Source of the DNA: Nitrospira sp.
GTDB taxonomy: Bacteria; Nitrospirota; Nitrospiria; Nitrospirales; Nitrospiraceae
Length of the DNA: 64,000 bases
Direction: 5' to 3'
Assembly (NCBI GenBank): GCA_016873435.1
Contig: VGXF01000001.1
Location: 124,001-188,000 of the forward strand
The first letter of the stretch is position 1, and each line of letters starts with the position of its first letter. Under the pieces are notes generated by a model. The model was not told where the DNA came from and did not search any database. It saw nothing but the letters and a program-made list of their open reading frames with translations. Below are positions 31,314 through 41,896 of this stretch, piece after piece. The translations under genes were made by a program, and so were the position numbers.

Positions 31314-31658
31314 CTATCCTGGCGGCCAGTGCATGGGGCGTCCGCCCAGCACATGCAGATGCAGATGGAAGACCGTTTGGCCGCCGAATTTCCCTGTGTT
31401 GATCACAAACCGGTAGCCGTCGTCAGCGATGTTCTTCTGCCTTGCCACCGTACCGCCGGTCAGCATCAGATGCCCGAGCAGACCGGCATCGGCCGCCCCC
31501 AGCTCGGCCACGGACGCCGCGTGCCGTTTGGGAATGACGAGAAAGTGGATCGGCGCCTGCGGGCTGATGTCGTCGAAGGCCACACACTGATCGTCCTCAT
31601 AAACGATCTTGGCGGGCACCTTCTTCCCGACGATCTTGCAGAAGAGGCAGTCGTTCAC
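31314..31658 (-). CDS. HIT-family nucleotide hydrolase
   Basis: A 114-residue histidine-triad protein (HinT-like). The C-terminal HLHLHVLGG provides the HxHxHxx triad, and CLFCKIVGKKVPAKIVYEDD opens the domain with a CxxC. Family members hydrolyse nucleoside phosphoramidates. It overlaps the end of hisIE by four bases and so rides on the his operon. Confidence 0.9.
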   Translation of the reverse strand: MNDCLFCKIVGKKVPAKIVYEDDQCVAFDDISPQAPIHFLVIPKRHAASVAELGAADAGLLGHLMLTGGTVARQKNIADDGYRFVINTGKFGGQTVFHLHLHVLGGRPMHWPPG

Positions 31659-32347
31659 TTCGTTGCACCTTTTTCCAGTGCCGAGTTCACCTTTGCTTTG
31701 AGACCGGAGACGCCATAACGATTTGCCAGCTCACGGTAGATCTCATCCGGATTAACATCGTGATAGCCCAGCGCGACGAGCGTATGAAACAGGAGGTCGG
31801 CCACTTCATAGACGATCTCATTCTTTTTGCCACCCTTCGCTGCCAGCGCGACTTCACCCGCTTCCTCGACGACTTTTTTGAGTACCTTATCCACACCGCC
31901 TGTGAGCAGTGTCGACGTATAGGACTCCGCTGATGGATGCGCCTTGCGATCCTGAATAGTCCGGTAGAGCGTGTCGAGGATGCCGGCGCCGAACCCGTCC
32001 GTGGTTTTTTCCAGCTGCCCCGACCCGTCTCCGCGCATGCGCAGGAAGAAACAGGTCCACGCGTTGGTGTGACAGGTCGGGCCCATCGGCTCCGCCTTGA
32101 CCAGAAGCGTGTCACCGTCGCAGTCAACGAAAATGTCTTTCAGAAGGAGCCTGTTGCCGGAAGTTTCGCCCTTCTCCCAGATCCGCTTACGCTCACGGCT
32201 CCAGAAGTGAATAGTCTTCTTTTCCAGTGACAATTGGAGGGACTCCGGATTCATGTAGCCCAGCATGAGAATGGTTCCGCTCCGCCAGTCTTGGATGACG
32301 GCTGGAATCAGACCCTGCTTGTCCCATTTCAGGTGGTTGAGATCCAT
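31655..32347 (-). CDS. hisI: Bifunctional phosphoribosyl-AMP cyclohydrolase / phosphoribosyl-ATP pyrophosphatase
   Basis: About 230 residues combining HisI (residues ~1-115; FVDCDGDTLLVKAEPMGPTC and CHTNAWTCFF hold the metal ligands) and HisE (residues ~130-215; KKVVEEAGEVALAAKGGKKN and EVADLLFHTLVALG). These are steps two and three of histidine synthesis. ATG 32345-32347 (product MDLNHLKWDKQG) is chosen over an upstream frame start. hisF precedes it by 116 bases. Confidence 0.94.
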   Translation of the reverse strand: MDLNHLKWDKQGLIPAVIQDWRSGTILMLGYMNPESLQLSLEKKTIHFWSRERKRIWEKGETSGNRLLLKDIFVDCDGDTLLVKAEPMGPTCHTNAWTCFFLRMRGDGSGQLEKTTDGFGAGILDTLYRTIQDRKAHPSAESYTSTLLTGGVDKVLKKVVEEAGEVALAAKGGKKNEIVYEVADLLFHTLVALGYHDVNPDEIYRELANRYGVSGLKAKVNSALEKGATK

Positions 32348-32463
32348 GGCTTCCAACTTTACGCGATGCGCTAGACCTGCTGAACCGAACGTTCCTTCAC
32401 TTCCCAATTCCTACTGCGCACTTTATCCTTTCCCCGCAACCTCATCATTCATACTGCACACGC

Positions 32464-33222
32464 CTAACTGCGCACCGCGATCCCGCGCCCCCGCAAATAC
32501 GCCTTCGCCTCCGGAATCGTGTGCGTGCCGTAGTGCAAAATGGAGGCGGCCAGCACCGCGTCCGCTTTTCCTTTAGTGAAGCCGTCATACAGATGTTCCA
32601 GCGTGCCAACGCCACCCGACGCGATCACCGGGATGGACACGGCGCCGGAGACCGCCGCCGTCAATTCCAAGTCATATCCGCTTTGCCGGCCGTCCTGATC
32701 CATGCTGGTGAGCAGGATCTCTCCCGCACCGTGGTTTTCCATTTTCTTTACCCACTCGACGACATCAATGCCTGTTGCCGTGCGCCCGCCATGGGTAAAC
32801 ACTTGCCATCCTCCTGTTGCACGCCTTTTCGCATCAATTGCCACAACGATGCACTGCGTGCCGAACCGGGCGGACGCCTCGCGCACGAATTCTGGCCGCT
32901 CGACCGCCGCAGTATTGATACTGACTTTGTCCGATCCGGCTGTCAACAGATTGCGTATGTCCTCAAGCGTACGGACCCCGCCGCCGACCGTGAGCGGCAT
33001 GAAGACCTGCTCGGCCGTGCGGGCCACAACGTCCAGAATGGTTTTGCGGTTTTCGTAGGTGGCGGCGATGTCGAGAAAGCAGAGCTCGTCAGCGCCGTCC
33101 GTATCGTAGGCCTTGGCGATTTCGATCGGATCGCCGGCGTCTCGCAGGTTGACGAAGGAGATCCCCTTGACCACCCTGCCGTCTTTGACATCTAAACACG
33201 GAATGATGCGCTTGGTGAGCAT
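32464..33222 (-). CDS. hisF: Imidazole glycerol phosphate synthase cyclase subunit
   Basis: A 252-residue (beta/alpha)8 barrel that, with HisH, makes imidazole glycerol phosphate and AICAR. It opens [20 protein letters not shown], and the catalytic aspartates are in CLDVKDG and LTSMDQDG. The start is the ATG at 33220-33222; one four codons earlier has no better support. It lies downstream of hisA. Confidence 0.95.
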   Translation of the reverse strand: MLTKRIIPCLDVKDGRVVKGISFVNLRDAGDPIEIAKAYDTDGADELCFLDIAATYENRKTILDVVARTAEQVFMPLTVGGGVRTLEDIRNLLTAGSDKVSINTAAVERPEFVREASARFGTQCIVVAIDAKRRATGGWQVFTHGGRTATGIDVVEWVKKMENHGAGEILLTSMDQDGRQSGYDLELTAAVSGAVSIPVIASGGVGTLEHLYDGFTKGKADAVLAASILHYGTHTIPEAKAYLRGRGIAVRS

Positions 33223-33300
33223 GGGAGCCAACAATGAACCAAGAACTATGAATGACGAACGGACAATTTACATTCAACTTCGGCGTTCATGCGTCATTGT

Positions 33301-34023
33301 TCACGAAGCGGCCACGGCGTTAGCTTTCGCCAGATCGATTTTACCTTCGTAGAGCGCCTTGCCGAGAATCGCGCCCTCGACATTCAATCCCATTGCCTTG
33401 ATGGCTGTAATGTCCTTGAGGCTCGATACGCCGCCGGAGGCGATGACTGGCACCGGCGATTCGTCCACGATAATCTTGAGCGAGATGAGGTTGGGGCCCG
33501 CCATCATACCGTCCTTGGCGATATCGGTGTACAGGATCGCGGCCAGCGCTAGACCCGAGAGGGACTGGATGGCAGCACGAGCGGTGATATTGGTGATGGT
33601 CTTCCAGCCGTCGGTTGCGACGAGACCGTTCCTGGCGTCCACCGCGACGACCACACGCTGAGGAAATATTTCCAGGATCTCCTCCAGCAAGGAGCGCTCC
33701 CGCAACGCCGTCGTACCCATGACGACGCGCTGGGCGCCGACACCGAGATAGGATCGCACCGTGTCGAGCGAACGGATGCCGCCTCCCACCTGGATCGGGA
33801 CGGACACGGCGCTGACGATCGCTTCGACGTGCGCAAGATTTTTCGGCTCGCCTTCGAAAGCCCCGTTCAAGTCCACAACGTGCAGCATCTGCGCGCCCTG
33901 ATCCTGCCATTTGCGCGCCATGTCGACTGGATCCTTCGAATAGACCGTGGCCTGGTGCAAATTGCCCTGCGTGAGGCGAACGACCTGCCCGTCCTTCAAA
34001 TCGATTGCTGGAATGACAATCAT
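33301..34023 (-). CDS. hisA: Phosphoribosylformimino-AICAR-P isomerase
   Basis: A 240-residue barrel isomerase. The N-terminal VIPAIDLKDGQVVRLTQGN carries the catalytic aspartate, and the second is in AILYTDIAKDGM. It is homologous to HisF but shorter, with the ASGGVSSLKDI phosphate-binding segment near the C-terminus. It lies three bases downstream of the lipoprotein gene inside the his run. Confidence 0.95.
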   Translation of the reverse strand: MIVIPAIDLKDGQVVRLTQGNLHQATVYSKDPVDMARKWQDQGAQMLHVVDLNGAFEGEPKNLAHVEAIVSAVSVPIQVGGGIRSLDTVRSYLGVGAQRVVMGTTALRERSLLEEILEIFPQRVVVAVDARNGLVATDGWKTITNITARAAIQSLSGLALAAILYTDIAKDGMMAGPNLISLKIIVDESPVPVIASGGVSSLKDITAIKAMGLNVEGAILGKALYEGKIDLAKANAVAAS

Positions 34024-34026
34024 GAC

Positions 34027-34764
34027 TTACCGCTTTGCTTTCGCACCAAAGGGAAACTTCTCGACCAAGTAGAAGGTCCCGTAGTCGACCAACTCATCCG
34101 CCGTGACAAACACGAAGCCGCGTTCGAGGGCGCCCTTGGCGTCTTCTGTCAGCGGTTTTTGCTTTTCGTAATAGTTGCCGACCCAGAGCGTCGTCCCGTC
34201 GGCTGCTACTAGTTTGACCTCGAAACCGACCGCCGCCGTTTCGCCGCCCAGCTTGCTCCCCTTCCGTTCCTGATAGACGAGTACGCGGCCGATGATCGCC
34301 GCGTCGAGCGACATCTTCACCGCCACCTTGGCCGCGCGCTGTTCGTGATTGATCTCACCCTTCAGCGCCTTGAGCGCCGCCGCCGCATCGTCAGGCGAAA
34401 AGACCCGAAGCCCCTCCCAGTTCTTCAGCTTGCCGTAGAAGGACCGCGTGACCCGCTCGGCTGCCGTGGCCGATACGCCCAGCGGAACCGGCTGAACCCG
34501 CTCGCCGGACGGGGGGACGGAGACGGAGATATCCGACCGCTTGGCGCCCTGCGGGACGGTGATTTCGTCGAACCGGTTGACATCCGTCGTCTGCGACGTC
34601 ATCAGTGCCTCGAAGGGCAGCACCACGACCGTTTTGACGCGATACTGACCGATCTTCGGCGAGACGTCTGAGGTGACTTTGGGCGTGAAGGCGCAGGCCC
34701 CGAGCATGAAGACCGTGAGTACGTACGCCGTGAGGCACGCAGCCTTTGCGAGATCGTTCCTCAT
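34027..34764 (-). CDS. Putative lipoprotein of unknown function inside the his operon
   Basis: About 245 residues. The N-terminus carries a lipoprotein signal (CLTAYVLTVFMLGACAF, lipobox LGAC). The mature part has VKTVVVLPFEAL and ATAAERVTRSFYGKLKNWEG, then DAAIIGRVLVYQERKGSKLG. These features resemble periplasmic or outer-membrane lipoproteins that share the flavour of the GNA1162/DUF799 and CsgG-like groups; I do not claim membership. ATG 34762-34764 starts the signal peptide. It separates hisH from hisA and likely shares the transcript. Confidence 0.68.
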   Translation of the reverse strand: MRNDLAKAACLTAYVLTVFMLGACAFTPKVTSDVSPKIGQYRVKTVVVLPFEALMTSQTTDVNRFDEITVPQGAKRSDISVSVPPSGERVQPVPLGVSATAAERVTRSFYGKLKNWEGLRVFSPDDAAAALKALKGEINHEQRAAKVAVKMSLDAAIIGRVLVYQERKGSKLGGETAAVGFEVKLVAADGTTLWVGNYYEKQKPLTEDAKGALERGFVFVTADELVDYGTFYLVEKFPFGAKAKR

Positions 34765-34798
34765 CCGGTTTTCACTCCTTACGCCTTCCCTCCCACGG

Positions 34799-35425
34799 CT
34801 ATGTGCGCCAGGCTCCAAAGTTTTTGATGAGTCGCAGCCCCGCCGCCTGGCTCTTTTCCGGGTGGAATTGACAAGCGAAAATATTGTCTTTCCAGACGCT
34901 CGACACAAACGGCGCGCCATAGTCCGTCATCGTCGCCACCACCGCGCGGTCGCGCGGTTCCACGCAATAGGAATGTACGAAGTAAAACGGCTCCCCGGAC
35001 GCGATGCCCGTCAGCGGCGGTGCCTCGCGTTGGACGACCACGCCATTCCAGCCCATGTGCGGCACCTTGAGTTTCTCCGCGTTGCTCGCAGACGAAAACC
35101 GCACGACTTTTCCTGGCAGCACGTCCAAGCCCTTGTGCACGCCGAATTCCTCGCTCTCCGTAAAGAGCAGTTGTAGCCCCAGGCAAATACCCAAGAACGG
35201 CTTGCCCGCGGCAATCGTACTGCGGATGGGCTCCACCAGGCCATATTTTTCAAGATTGGCCATGCAGTCGGCAAAGGCTCCGACTCCGGGGAGCACGACG
35301 CGATCCGCATCCTTGATCGTGCGCGGATCGCGTGTCACGACTGCCGCATGCCCGACCGTCTCGAAGGCCTTCTGCACGCTGCGCAGATTGCCCATGCCGT
35401 AGTCAATGATGGCGACTATCGTCAT
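34799..35425 (-). CDS. hisH: Imidazole glycerol phosphate synthase glutaminase subunit
   Basis: A 208-residue class I glutamine amidotransferase feeding ammonia to HisF. The nucleophile cysteine is in FLGICLGLQLLF (around residue 80), and the His and Glu of the triad are in FACQFHPEKSQ near the C-terminus. Length is normal. Confidence 0.95.
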   Translation of the reverse strand: MTIVAIIDYGMGNLRSVQKAFETVGHAAVVTRDPRTIKDADRVVLPGVGAFADCMANLEKYGLVEPIRSTIAAGKPFLGICLGLQLLFTESEEFGVHKGLDVLPGKVVRFSSASNAEKLKVPHMGWNGVVVQREAPPLTGIASGEPFYFVHSYCVEPRDRAVVATMTDYGAPFVSSVWKDNIFACQFHPEKSQAAGLRLIKNFGAWRT

Positions 35426-35497
35426 CCGTTACTCGTCACTCGCCATTCGTAGAGCACTCGCCCTTCTCCGGCGAATGACGGATGACGACTAACGTCC

Positions 35498-36133
35498 TTA
35501 CAGGCTCCCCTTAGTGGACAACACGCCTTTGACGCGTGGGTCCAGCGAGGTCGCCTGGTCCAGCGCCCGCGCGAAGGCCTTGAACGTCGCCTCAATAATG
35601 TGATGCGGGTTGCGCCCATACAGCACGTTGATGTGCAAATTAAACGCACCCCGCGCCACGAAGGCTTCGAAAAAATCCTGGAACAGATACAGATCAAAGT
35701 CCTTGATGCGTCGGTTCGGCAGTTGCGCGTTGTAGACGAGGTACGGACGCCCGCTGAGGTCCACCGTCACCTGCGCCAGCGTCTCGTCCAGCGGCACCGA
35801 GGCGAATCCGAACCGCCGGATACTCTTCTTATCGCCCAGGGCCTGCTTAAGCGCGTCGCCCAGCACGATACCGATGTCCTCAACCGTGTGGTGATCGTCG
35901 ATGTGCGTGTCGCCCACAGCCTTGATGGTCAGGTCGAAAAACCCATGCCGGCCCAGCAGGTCGAGCATGTGGTCGAGGAACGGGATCGGCGTCTTGATAT
36001 GGGTCCGCCCCGTCCCGTCCAGCGTCCAGTCCACGCAGATATTCGTTTCCTTCGTCGTCCGCTTGAGGACTGCCCGTCGCGCAGAGTCGGCGCCGCGGGC
36101 GCGCCGCGGCTTGGCTGTTCGTGTCGGTGCCAT
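35498..36133 (-). CDS. hisB: Imidazoleglycerol-phosphate dehydratase
   Basis: A 211-residue single-domain HisB (no phosphatase part). The Mn-binding motifs are [13 protein letters not shown] (around residue 58), [18 protein letters not shown] (around 80) and [18 protein letters not shown] (around 180). A basic N-terminal extension of ~25 residues ([20 protein letters not shown]) is not typical. The start shares a base with the hisD stop. Confidence 0.94.
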   Translation of the reverse strand: MAPTRTAKPRRARGADSARRAVLKRTTKETNICVDWTLDGTGRTHIKTPIPFLDHMLDLLGRHGFFDLTIKAVGDTHIDDHHTVEDIGIVLGDALKQALGDKKSIRRFGFASVPLDETLAQVTVDLSGRPYLVYNAQLPNRRIKDFDLYLFQDFFEAFVARGAFNLHINVLYGRNPHHIIEATFKAFARALDQATSLDPRVKGVLSTKGSL

Positions 36134-37416
36134 TAGAATCGAATCTCCAGTGAATTGGCGTGGGCGTCGAACCCCTCCATGTTGGCGATACGACGCAGAT
36201 GATCCTTGACCCGCATCAGCTCGTCCTTGCTGTACGCAATGATGTTACTCTTCTTCGCGTAGTCGTCGAGCGACAGCGGCGAGAAAAACCGCGCCGTCCC
36301 GCCCGTGGGCAGGACGTGATTCGGCCCGGCGATGTAGTCGGCCACGGCGGGCGGGGTATAGCGCCCCAAGAAAAGCGCACCCGCATGCCGGACCTTTTCG
36401 AGATAGTCGAACGGTCGCTCCGCCGTGAGCGTTAGGTGCTCCGGCGCGATCTCGTTGGCCACCTCGATCGCCTCGTCCATGTTGTTGACCACCATGAGAA
36501 CGGCATGGCGCGCGAGCGCCTTGGCGACGATAGGACCGCGCTTGAGCTTCTTCACCTGCTCAGACAACTGCCGGCCCACCTCGCGCGCGAGTCGCTCCGA
36601 CACGGTCACCAGCCACACCTGCGCATCCTCGTCGTGCTCGGCCTCGCACAACAGATCGGCCGCCACGTGCGCCGCCTTTGCATGTTCGTCCGCGACCACG
36701 AGCAACTCACTTGGGCCCGCGACCATGTCGAGCGCCACCTGCCCGTAGAGCATCCGCTTAGCTGTCGCCACAAAAATGTTGCCGGGCCCGACGATCTTGT
36801 CCACCCTGGGAATCGTCTTCGTACCATAGGCCATAGCGCCGACCGCCTGCACGCCGCCGATCCGGTAGACCTCGTCCACACCGGCAATATCGGCCGCCAC
36901 CAGCAGATAGGGGCTGATGACGCCCTTAGGCGCGGGCGTGCACATGACGACGCGTTTGACGCCCGCTACTTTGGCCGGCACCGCGCACATGAGCACCGTG
37001 GACGGGTATATCGCCTTACCGCCCGGCACGTAGAGACCAACGGAATCCATCGGCACGACCATCTGACCCAGCGTCGCGCCATTGTCCTGATACATCCAGG
37101 TCTTGCCGCGCTGCCGTTCGTGGAAAGCCATGATGCGCTGCGCAGCAAAACGGAGCGCGTCCCCTTCTTCCTTACGGATGTGGTAATAGGCCTCCTTGAT
37201 CTGCTGCGGACTCACGCGGAACTGCAGCGGCTTCAGCGAAGCCCGGTCGAACTTTTTAGTGTAGCGAATGATGGCGTTGTCGCCGCCCCGCTTTACTGCG
37301 GCGAGAATCGTCCTAACGCTCGAGTCCACCTTGCCATTCGCCGCGCCGGCGCGGCCGGCAATTTTCCTCAGGACCGCCTTGAAGGCCTTGTCCGAACTTG
37401 AGAGCACCTTGATCAT
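36133..37416 (-). CDS. hisD: Histidinol dehydrogenase
   Basis: A 427-residue zinc and NAD enzyme that makes histidine from histidinol in two oxidations. Recognisable segments are [34 protein letters not shown] and [10 protein letters not shown], and the catalytic IAPEHLTL and [16 protein letters not shown]. It overlaps hisG by four bases. Confidence 0.96.
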   Translation of the reverse strand: MIKVLSSSDKAFKAVLRKIAGRAGAANGKVDSSVRTILAAVKRGGDNAIIRYTKKFDRASLKPLQFRVSPQQIKEAYYHIRKEEGDALRFAAQRIMAFHERQRGKTWMYQDNGATLGQMVVPMDSVGLYVPGGKAIYPSTVLMCAVPAKVAGVKRVVMCTPAPKGVISPYLLVAADIAGVDEVYRIGGVQAVGAMAYGTKTIPRVDKIVGPGNIFVATAKRMLYGQVALDMVAGPSELLVVADEHAKAAHVAADLLCEAEHDEDAQVWLVTVSERLAREVGRQLSEQVKKLKRGPIVAKALARHAVLMVVNNMDEAIEVANEIAPEHLTLTAERPFDYLEKVRHAGALFLGRYTPPAVADYIAGPNHVLPTGGTARFFSPLSLDDYAKKSNIIAYSKDELMRVKDHLRRIANMEGFDAHANSLEIRF

Positions 37417-38084
37417 CGCATCCCCCGCTTCTTATTTACCCGCGGCGACTGCTGGGGCCTGGCCCGGCGGCGACGCAGGCGCGCCATGAGTTCGGCAATC
37501 TCCTCGTGCTTCATCTTCAGGCTAGCGCGATTCACGATCAGCCTCGCCGTGGATTCCGCAATCACCTCGACCTCTTCTAATCCATGCGCCTTGAGCGTAC
37601 GGCCGGTGGACACGAGATCCACGATGCGATCAGCCAGATCCACCACCGGCGCGAGCTCAATGGATCCGTAGAGCTTGATGATTTCAACTGGAATCCCCTT
37701 CTGATTGTAGTACCGCTCCGTGACGTTCGGATATTTTGTCGCCACGCGCAACTTCGCCGAGAGACGCTCGCGCACCGCGTGCCCCTGCTTTGCGGCGACC
37801 GACAGGCGGCAGCCGCCGAATTGCAGATCCAGCGGCTCGTAGACGTCGAGGCTCTGCTCCAGCAGCATGTCCTTCCCGACCACACCAACATCCGCCGCGC
37901 CGTACTCGACGTAGGTCGGCACATCGCTCGGCCGAATGATCATGAACGTGAGGTCTTTTTCGGGGCACTCGATGATCAGCCGCCGGCTTTCCGCCGACAC
38001 GCTCTTACCCGCATAGCCTGCCTTCTTGAACAAGGCAATAGCCGGCTCCAGCAATTTCCCTTTCGACAACGCTACTGTGATCAT
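37413..38084 (-). CDS. hisG: ATP phosphoribosyltransferase, short form
   Basis: A 223-residue HisG, the committed enzyme of histidine synthesis. It begins [20 protein letters not shown] and has ADVGVVGKDMLLEQ and DLVSTGRTLKAHGLEEVEVI. It lacks the C-terminal regulatory domain, so it is the short type that in known systems needs HisZ for activity and feedback. No hisZ is visible here. It overlaps murA by four bases. Confidence 0.94.
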   Translation of the reverse strand: MITVALSKGKLLEPAIALFKKAGYAGKSVSAESRRLIIECPEKDLTFMIIRPSDVPTYVEYGAADVGVVGKDMLLEQSLDVYEPLDLQFGGCRLSVAAKQGHAVRERLSAKLRVATKYPNVTERYYNQKGIPVEIIKLYGSIELAPVVDLADRIVDLVSTGRTLKAHGLEEVEVIAESTARLIVNRASLKMKHEEIAELMARLRRRRARPQQSPRVNKKRGMR

Positions 38085-39361
38085 GCCTGCCCCTTTGCCA
38101 TCTGGCCGGCCCCCGGCACTCGTCTGATCGCCGCACCCAGCCCGTTAAGTTTCTCCTCGATCCGCTCGTAGCCGCGGTCCAGATGGTACACCCGCGCGAT
38201 CTCCGTTTCACCCTCAGCCGCCAGCCCCGCCACGATCAGTCCCGCGCTCGCCCGTAGATCGGACGCCATGACCGGCGCCCCGCTGAGCTTCGCCTTGCCC
38301 GTCACGACCGCGTGGCTGCCGTCCACCTTGATCTCCGCCCCCATGCGCCGTAGCTCCGGCACATGAATAAAGCGGCTTTCGAACACCGTCTCGTTGATCA
38401 CGCTCGTGCCGTCGGCCACGCACATGGCCGCCATCACCTGCGCCTGCATGTCGGTCGCGAACCCGGGGAACGGATAGGTCTTCACGTCCACGCTCTTCAG
38501 CCGCCTGGCTGCTTTAACGCGCACCGACTCCTTGTCCTCGGTAATTTCCGCGCCCATTTCCCGCAGCTTCGCGGTGACCGCCTCCAGATGCTGCGGCCGG
38601 CAGGCCTGCACGCAGACGTCGCCATTCGTGATTGCACCCGCCGCCAGAAAGGTGCCGGCCTCGATCCGGTCCGGAATGACTTCGTGATCAGCCCCGCGCA
38701 AGTCCTTGACCCCTTCCACCATAATCAGATCCGTTCCCGCTCCCGTAATGCGCGCGCCGCGCTTGACGAGAAATGCCGCCAGATCCACGATTTCCGGCTC
38801 TTTCGCTGCGTTCTCAAGCACTGTCGTGCCATCGGCCAGACAGGCCGCCATCATCAAATTTTCCGTCCCCGTCACCGTTGGATAATCCAGGCAGATCCGC
38901 GCACCCTTGAGACGGGAGGCCGTTGCCTTGATATACCCATGCTCGACGGTGACCCGTGCCCCCATCTTTTCCAACCCCGCCAGGTGCAGGTTCACCGGCC
39001 GGGAACCGATCGCGCAGCCGCCGGGCAGCGACACCGTGGCCTCGCCCCACCGCGCCAGCAGCGGGCCCAATACAACAACCGACGCGCGCATCGTGCGTAC
39101 CAGATCGTAGGGCGCTTCGGAGGAGCGCACTGCATCCATCTTCATCGTTACACGGTCGCCCTCGGCTTTCACCGACGCCCCCAGCATGCCGAGGAGCTTG
39201 CCCATCGTGACCACATCCACTACGCGGGGAACGTTCGTCACCGTGCATTCGCCACCACCCAGGATGATCGACACGAGAATCGGGAGCGCGGCGTTTTTCG
39301 CCCCGCTGACTTTCACCTCGCCCTGCAACCGCTTTCTACCCGCGATGATGATCTTATCCAT
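38081..39361 (-). CDS. murA: UDP-N-acetylglucosamine 1-carboxyvinyltransferase
   Basis: A 426-residue enol-pyruvyl transferase for the first step of peptidoglycan precursor synthesis. It starts [20 protein letters not shown] with KNAALPIL. The catalytic-loop position that is Cys115 in E. coli falls in [18 protein letters not shown], keeping the cysteine; this predicts fosfomycin sensitivity at the target level. The order prfA-prmC-murA-hisG is common in deep-branching bacteria. Confidence 0.95.
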   Translation of the reverse strand: MDKIIIAGRKRLQGEVKVSGAKNAALPILVSIILGGGECTVTNVPRVVDVVTMGKLLGMLGASVKAEGDRVTMKMDAVRSSEAPYDLVRTMRASVVVLGPLLARWGEATVSLPGGCAIGSRPVNLHLAGLEKMGARVTVEHGYIKATASRLKGARICLDYPTVTGTENLMMAACLADGTTVLENAAKEPEIVDLAAFLVKRGARITGAGTDLIMVEGVKDLRGADHEVIPDRIEAGTFLAAGAITNGDVCVQACRPQHLEAVTAKLREMGAEITEDKESVRVKAARRLKSVDVKTYPFPGFATDMQAQVMAAMCVADGTSVINETVFESRFIHVPELRRMGAEIKVDGSHAVVTGKAKLSGAPVMASDLRASAGLIVAGLAAEGETEIARVYHLDRGYERIEEKLNGLGAAIRRVPGAGQMAKGQA

Positions 39362-39441
39362 GGTCTTTTAACTATGAATGATCAATGATGAAGTAGGCAC
39401 ACGCACCGAAAAAGTTGGTTCTGCCCATCGTTCATCATACT

Positions 39442-40329
39442 TCATCGTTTCTGCGCAATGACCACCCGTTCAATGCCAGCTGCGTCTGTCCGAGTCTTCA
39501 TGGCACCGTAGCGGCCCGTTGCCTCAATGAGCGCACGTACTGCTCCTGCCTGCCCCCGTCCGACTTCGAGAATTATCCAGCCAGCGGCGCAAAGCATCTG
39601 CGCCGCCTCCGGCACCAGGCGCCGATAAACTGCCAGGCCGTCTTCGCCGGCCGCCAGTGCGAGACGCGGTTCATAGAGCCGCACTTCCGGCTGCACCATA
39701 TCCCAATCGCGCTCGGCAATATAGGGTGGATTGGAGACGATCACGTCCACCCGACCGGCCATACCCTGCTCGCGCAACGGCACCAGTAAATCACCTTCCA
39801 GAAACGTCACCTGCGCTAGCACGCCATGACGCGCTGCATTCCGCTGCGCGATCCGTAACGCGTCGGCAGAACGGTCAACGGCATACAGTGCTGCTTGCGG
39901 AACCCGGCACGCCAGCGGCACTGCGATACAGCCTGAGCCTGTCCCGACGTCGGCAATGACCGGATGCGCCTGCGCCGTCACGCGGAGAATTGTTTCGTCG
40001 ACCAGCAATTCCGTTTCGGGCCGCGGGATCAGGACGCCGGGCGCGACGGAGAATTCCAGCCCGCAAAACTCCTGCGTACCAAGCAGATATTGCAGCGGCT
40101 CGCGGCTTGCGCGGCGCGCAAGCAGCGCTTCTGTGCGGCGCAGCGCACTCCCCTCAACCGGCTGGGCCCCTTTCACGCGCACTTCAAGTGCTGTCATTCC
40201 CAAGGCATGCTCAAGCAGCCACGCGGTTTCGCGCGCAGCGTCCTCGATGCCGGCCTGCGCAAGCTGCACCCTGCCCCAGCGCAGTAGGTCGCCGACGGTC
40301 ACGATCCGCGCATCCGTCAGTGTGCCCAT
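39442..40329 (-). CDS. prmC: Release factor glutamine methyltransferase
   Basis: A 295-residue SAM-dependent enzyme that methylates the GGQ glutamine of release factors. The N-terminal helical domain binds the factor. The methyltransferase domain has VIADVGTGSGCIAVPLA and the catalytic NPPY in VDVIVSNPPYIAERDW (around residue 187). It overlaps the stop of its substrate gene prfA. Confidence 0.95.
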   Translation of the reverse strand: MGTLTDARIVTVGDLLRWGRVQLAQAGIEDAARETAWLLEHALGMTALEVRVKGAQPVEGSALRRTEALLARRASREPLQYLLGTQEFCGLEFSVAPGVLIPRPETELLVDETILRVTAQAHPVIADVGTGSGCIAVPLACRVPQAALYAVDRSADALRIAQRNAARHGVLAQVTFLEGDLLVPLREQGMAGRVDVIVSNPPYIAERDWDMVQPEVRLYEPRLALAAGEDGLAVYRRLVPEAAQMLCAAGWIILEVGRGQAGAVRALIEATGRYGAMKTRTDAAGIERVVIAQKR

Positions 40330-41435
40330 CAGGAGGCCTCCACCATCTGTTTCGTCTGCGCAGCCTTCAGGGCTTCAATCATCTCGTCCAGAGTGCCCTC
40401 CATGACCTGGTCGAGCTTGTGCAGCGTCAGACCGATGCGGTGATCCGTCACGCGGTTCTGCGGAAAATTGTACGTCCGAATCTTCTCGCTCCGATCGCCC
40501 GTCCCAACCTGCGACTTGCGCTGCTGCGCGATCACGGCCTCCTGCTTGTCCTTCTCCGCCTCGACGATCCGCGTGCGCAGGGTCCGCATGGCCTTAGCGC
40601 GGTTCTTCAACTGCGACCGCTCGTCCTGACACGTAACGACCACGCCGGTCGGAATGTGCGTGATCCGTACGGCTGACTTAGTCGTATTGACGCTTTGCCC
40701 GCCGGCACCTGAGGAGCAGAAGGTATCGATACGCAGATCATTCGGATTGACCTGCACTTCGACTTCCTCCACTTCCGGCATCACCGCCACCGTCACCGTC
40801 GAGGTGTGGATGCGTCCGGCGGCTTCCGTAGCCGGCACCCGCTGGACGCGGTGCACGCCGCTCTCGTGCCTGAGCTGACCATAGGCCCCCTTACCTTCGA
40901 CCAGCAGGACGACATTCTTGTAGCCACCGATGCCGGTCTCGTCTGCCTCCATCAACTCCGTTTTCAACCGTTTCCGTTCCGCGTAGCGCATGTACATACG
41001 CAGCAGATCGCCAGCAAACAGCGCGGCCTCCTCGCCACCGGCGCCCGCCCGGATTTCCACAAAGATGTTCTTCTCGTTGCGTGGGTCCTTTGGCACTAGT
41101 AGCTCCATTGCCCGCTCTTCCATCTGGCTGCGCCGTCCCTGAAGCGTACGAACTTCCTCTGTTGCGAGCGCCTTCAGACCGGCGTCGACGCCGGCATCTC
41201 TGAGCATCTGCTCTGCATCAGCGAGCTGTCTTGTCAGTGCCTGGAATTCGGCAAAGAGGTGCGCGATTTCCTCCAGATCGCTACGCTCCTTGTTGAGCTT
41301 GCGCAGCTGCTCAGGCTGGCTGAGGACGGACGGCTCCGTGAGCTGGCGCGTCAGCTCGTCGAAGCGCCTGGCCGTGGTTTCCCACTTAGCCAGCAGCAAC
41401 GCTTCCTTAGATTCTGCCGTGTTCGTGTCAGCCAT
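40329..41435 (-). CDS. prfA: Peptide chain release factor 1
   Basis: A 368-residue factor that ends translation at UAA and UAG. The GGQ peptide-release motif is in [18 protein letters not shown] (around residue 245). The stop-codon recognition tripeptide appears as PATEAAG rather than the usual PxT followed by E, that is P-A-T intact. A long coiled-coil N-terminal domain precedes. It lies between rpmE and prmC. Confidence 0.95.
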   Translation of the reverse strand: MADTNTAESKEALLLAKWETTARRFDELTRQLTEPSVLSQPEQLRKLNKERSDLEEIAHLFAEFQALTRQLADAEQMLRDAGVDAGLKALATEEVRTLQGRRSQMEERAMELLVPKDPRNEKNIFVEIRAGAGGEEAALFAGDLLRMYMRYAERKRLKTELMEADETGIGGYKNVVLLVEGKGAYGQLRHESGVHRVQRVPATEAAGRIHTSTVTVAVMPEVEEVEVQVNPNDLRIDTFCSSGAGGQSVNTTKSAVRITHIPTGVVVTCQDERSQLKNRAKAMRTLRTRIVEAEKDKQEAVIAQQRKSQVGTGDRSEKIRTYNFPQNRVTDHRIGLTLHKLDQVMEGTLDEMIEALKAAQTKQMVEAS

Positions 41436-41529
41436 AACTGCGCTTACAAAAGACAGCGGGCACCTGCCCGATCAAGAATTATGTCTCGCGTTACTCCGCC
41501 CCGCACCGCATTTCAGTCCGAAATCCGTC

Positions 41530-41575
41530 AAAAAAACAGAGGGACCCTGCCCCTCAACGAAGCAGGGTCCCTCTG
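41530..41575 (-). terminator. Intrinsic terminator after rpmE
   Basis: Read leftward, CAGAGGGACCCTGC (41562-41575) pairs perfectly over 14 bp with GCAGGGTCCCTCTG (41537-41550), with an 11-base loop. Seven T follow (41530-41536). It lies between the L31 gene and prfA and can separate the rho-rpmE unit from the prfA-his run. Confidence 0.9.
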
Positions 41576-41616
41576 GTGACTCGCGCTAATGAATCAGGCT
41601 TGCGATCGCGCCACCC

Positions 41617-41823
41617 TTACTTCGTTTTCTTGGCGTACTTCTTGTTGAACCGCTCCACACGCCCTTCCGTATCCAAGATCTTCTGCGTACCCGTGAAGAA
41701 GGGATGGCAATTGGAGCAAATGTCCACCTTGAGGTCGCCGACCGTCGTGCGCGTCTTGAACTTGGCTCCGCAGGCGCAACTGACGTTGGCTTCCCGATAC
41801 ACCGGATGAATACTTTTTTTCAT
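41617..41823 (-). CDS. rpmE: 50S ribosomal protein L31, zinc-binding (C+) form
   Basis: A 68-residue L31. It begins [20 protein letters not shown] and holds CAC and CSNCH cysteines, four zinc ligands in all, followed by [23 protein letters not shown] 41821-41823 is used; the longer frame upstream has no family support. A second L31 without cysteines lies at 56388, so this is the zinc-replete copy. It follows rho. Confidence 0.95.
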   Translation of the reverse strand: MKKSIHPVYREANVSCACGAKFKTRTTVGDLKVDICSNCHPFFTGTQKILDTEGRVERFNKKYAKKTK

Positions 41824-41896
41824 TTCTCTCTCCTCAGCGAAAAGCAAATAGCCAGCAGCCGGCATGCTCGAAGCTATTCGCTCCGAGCTCTTAGCG

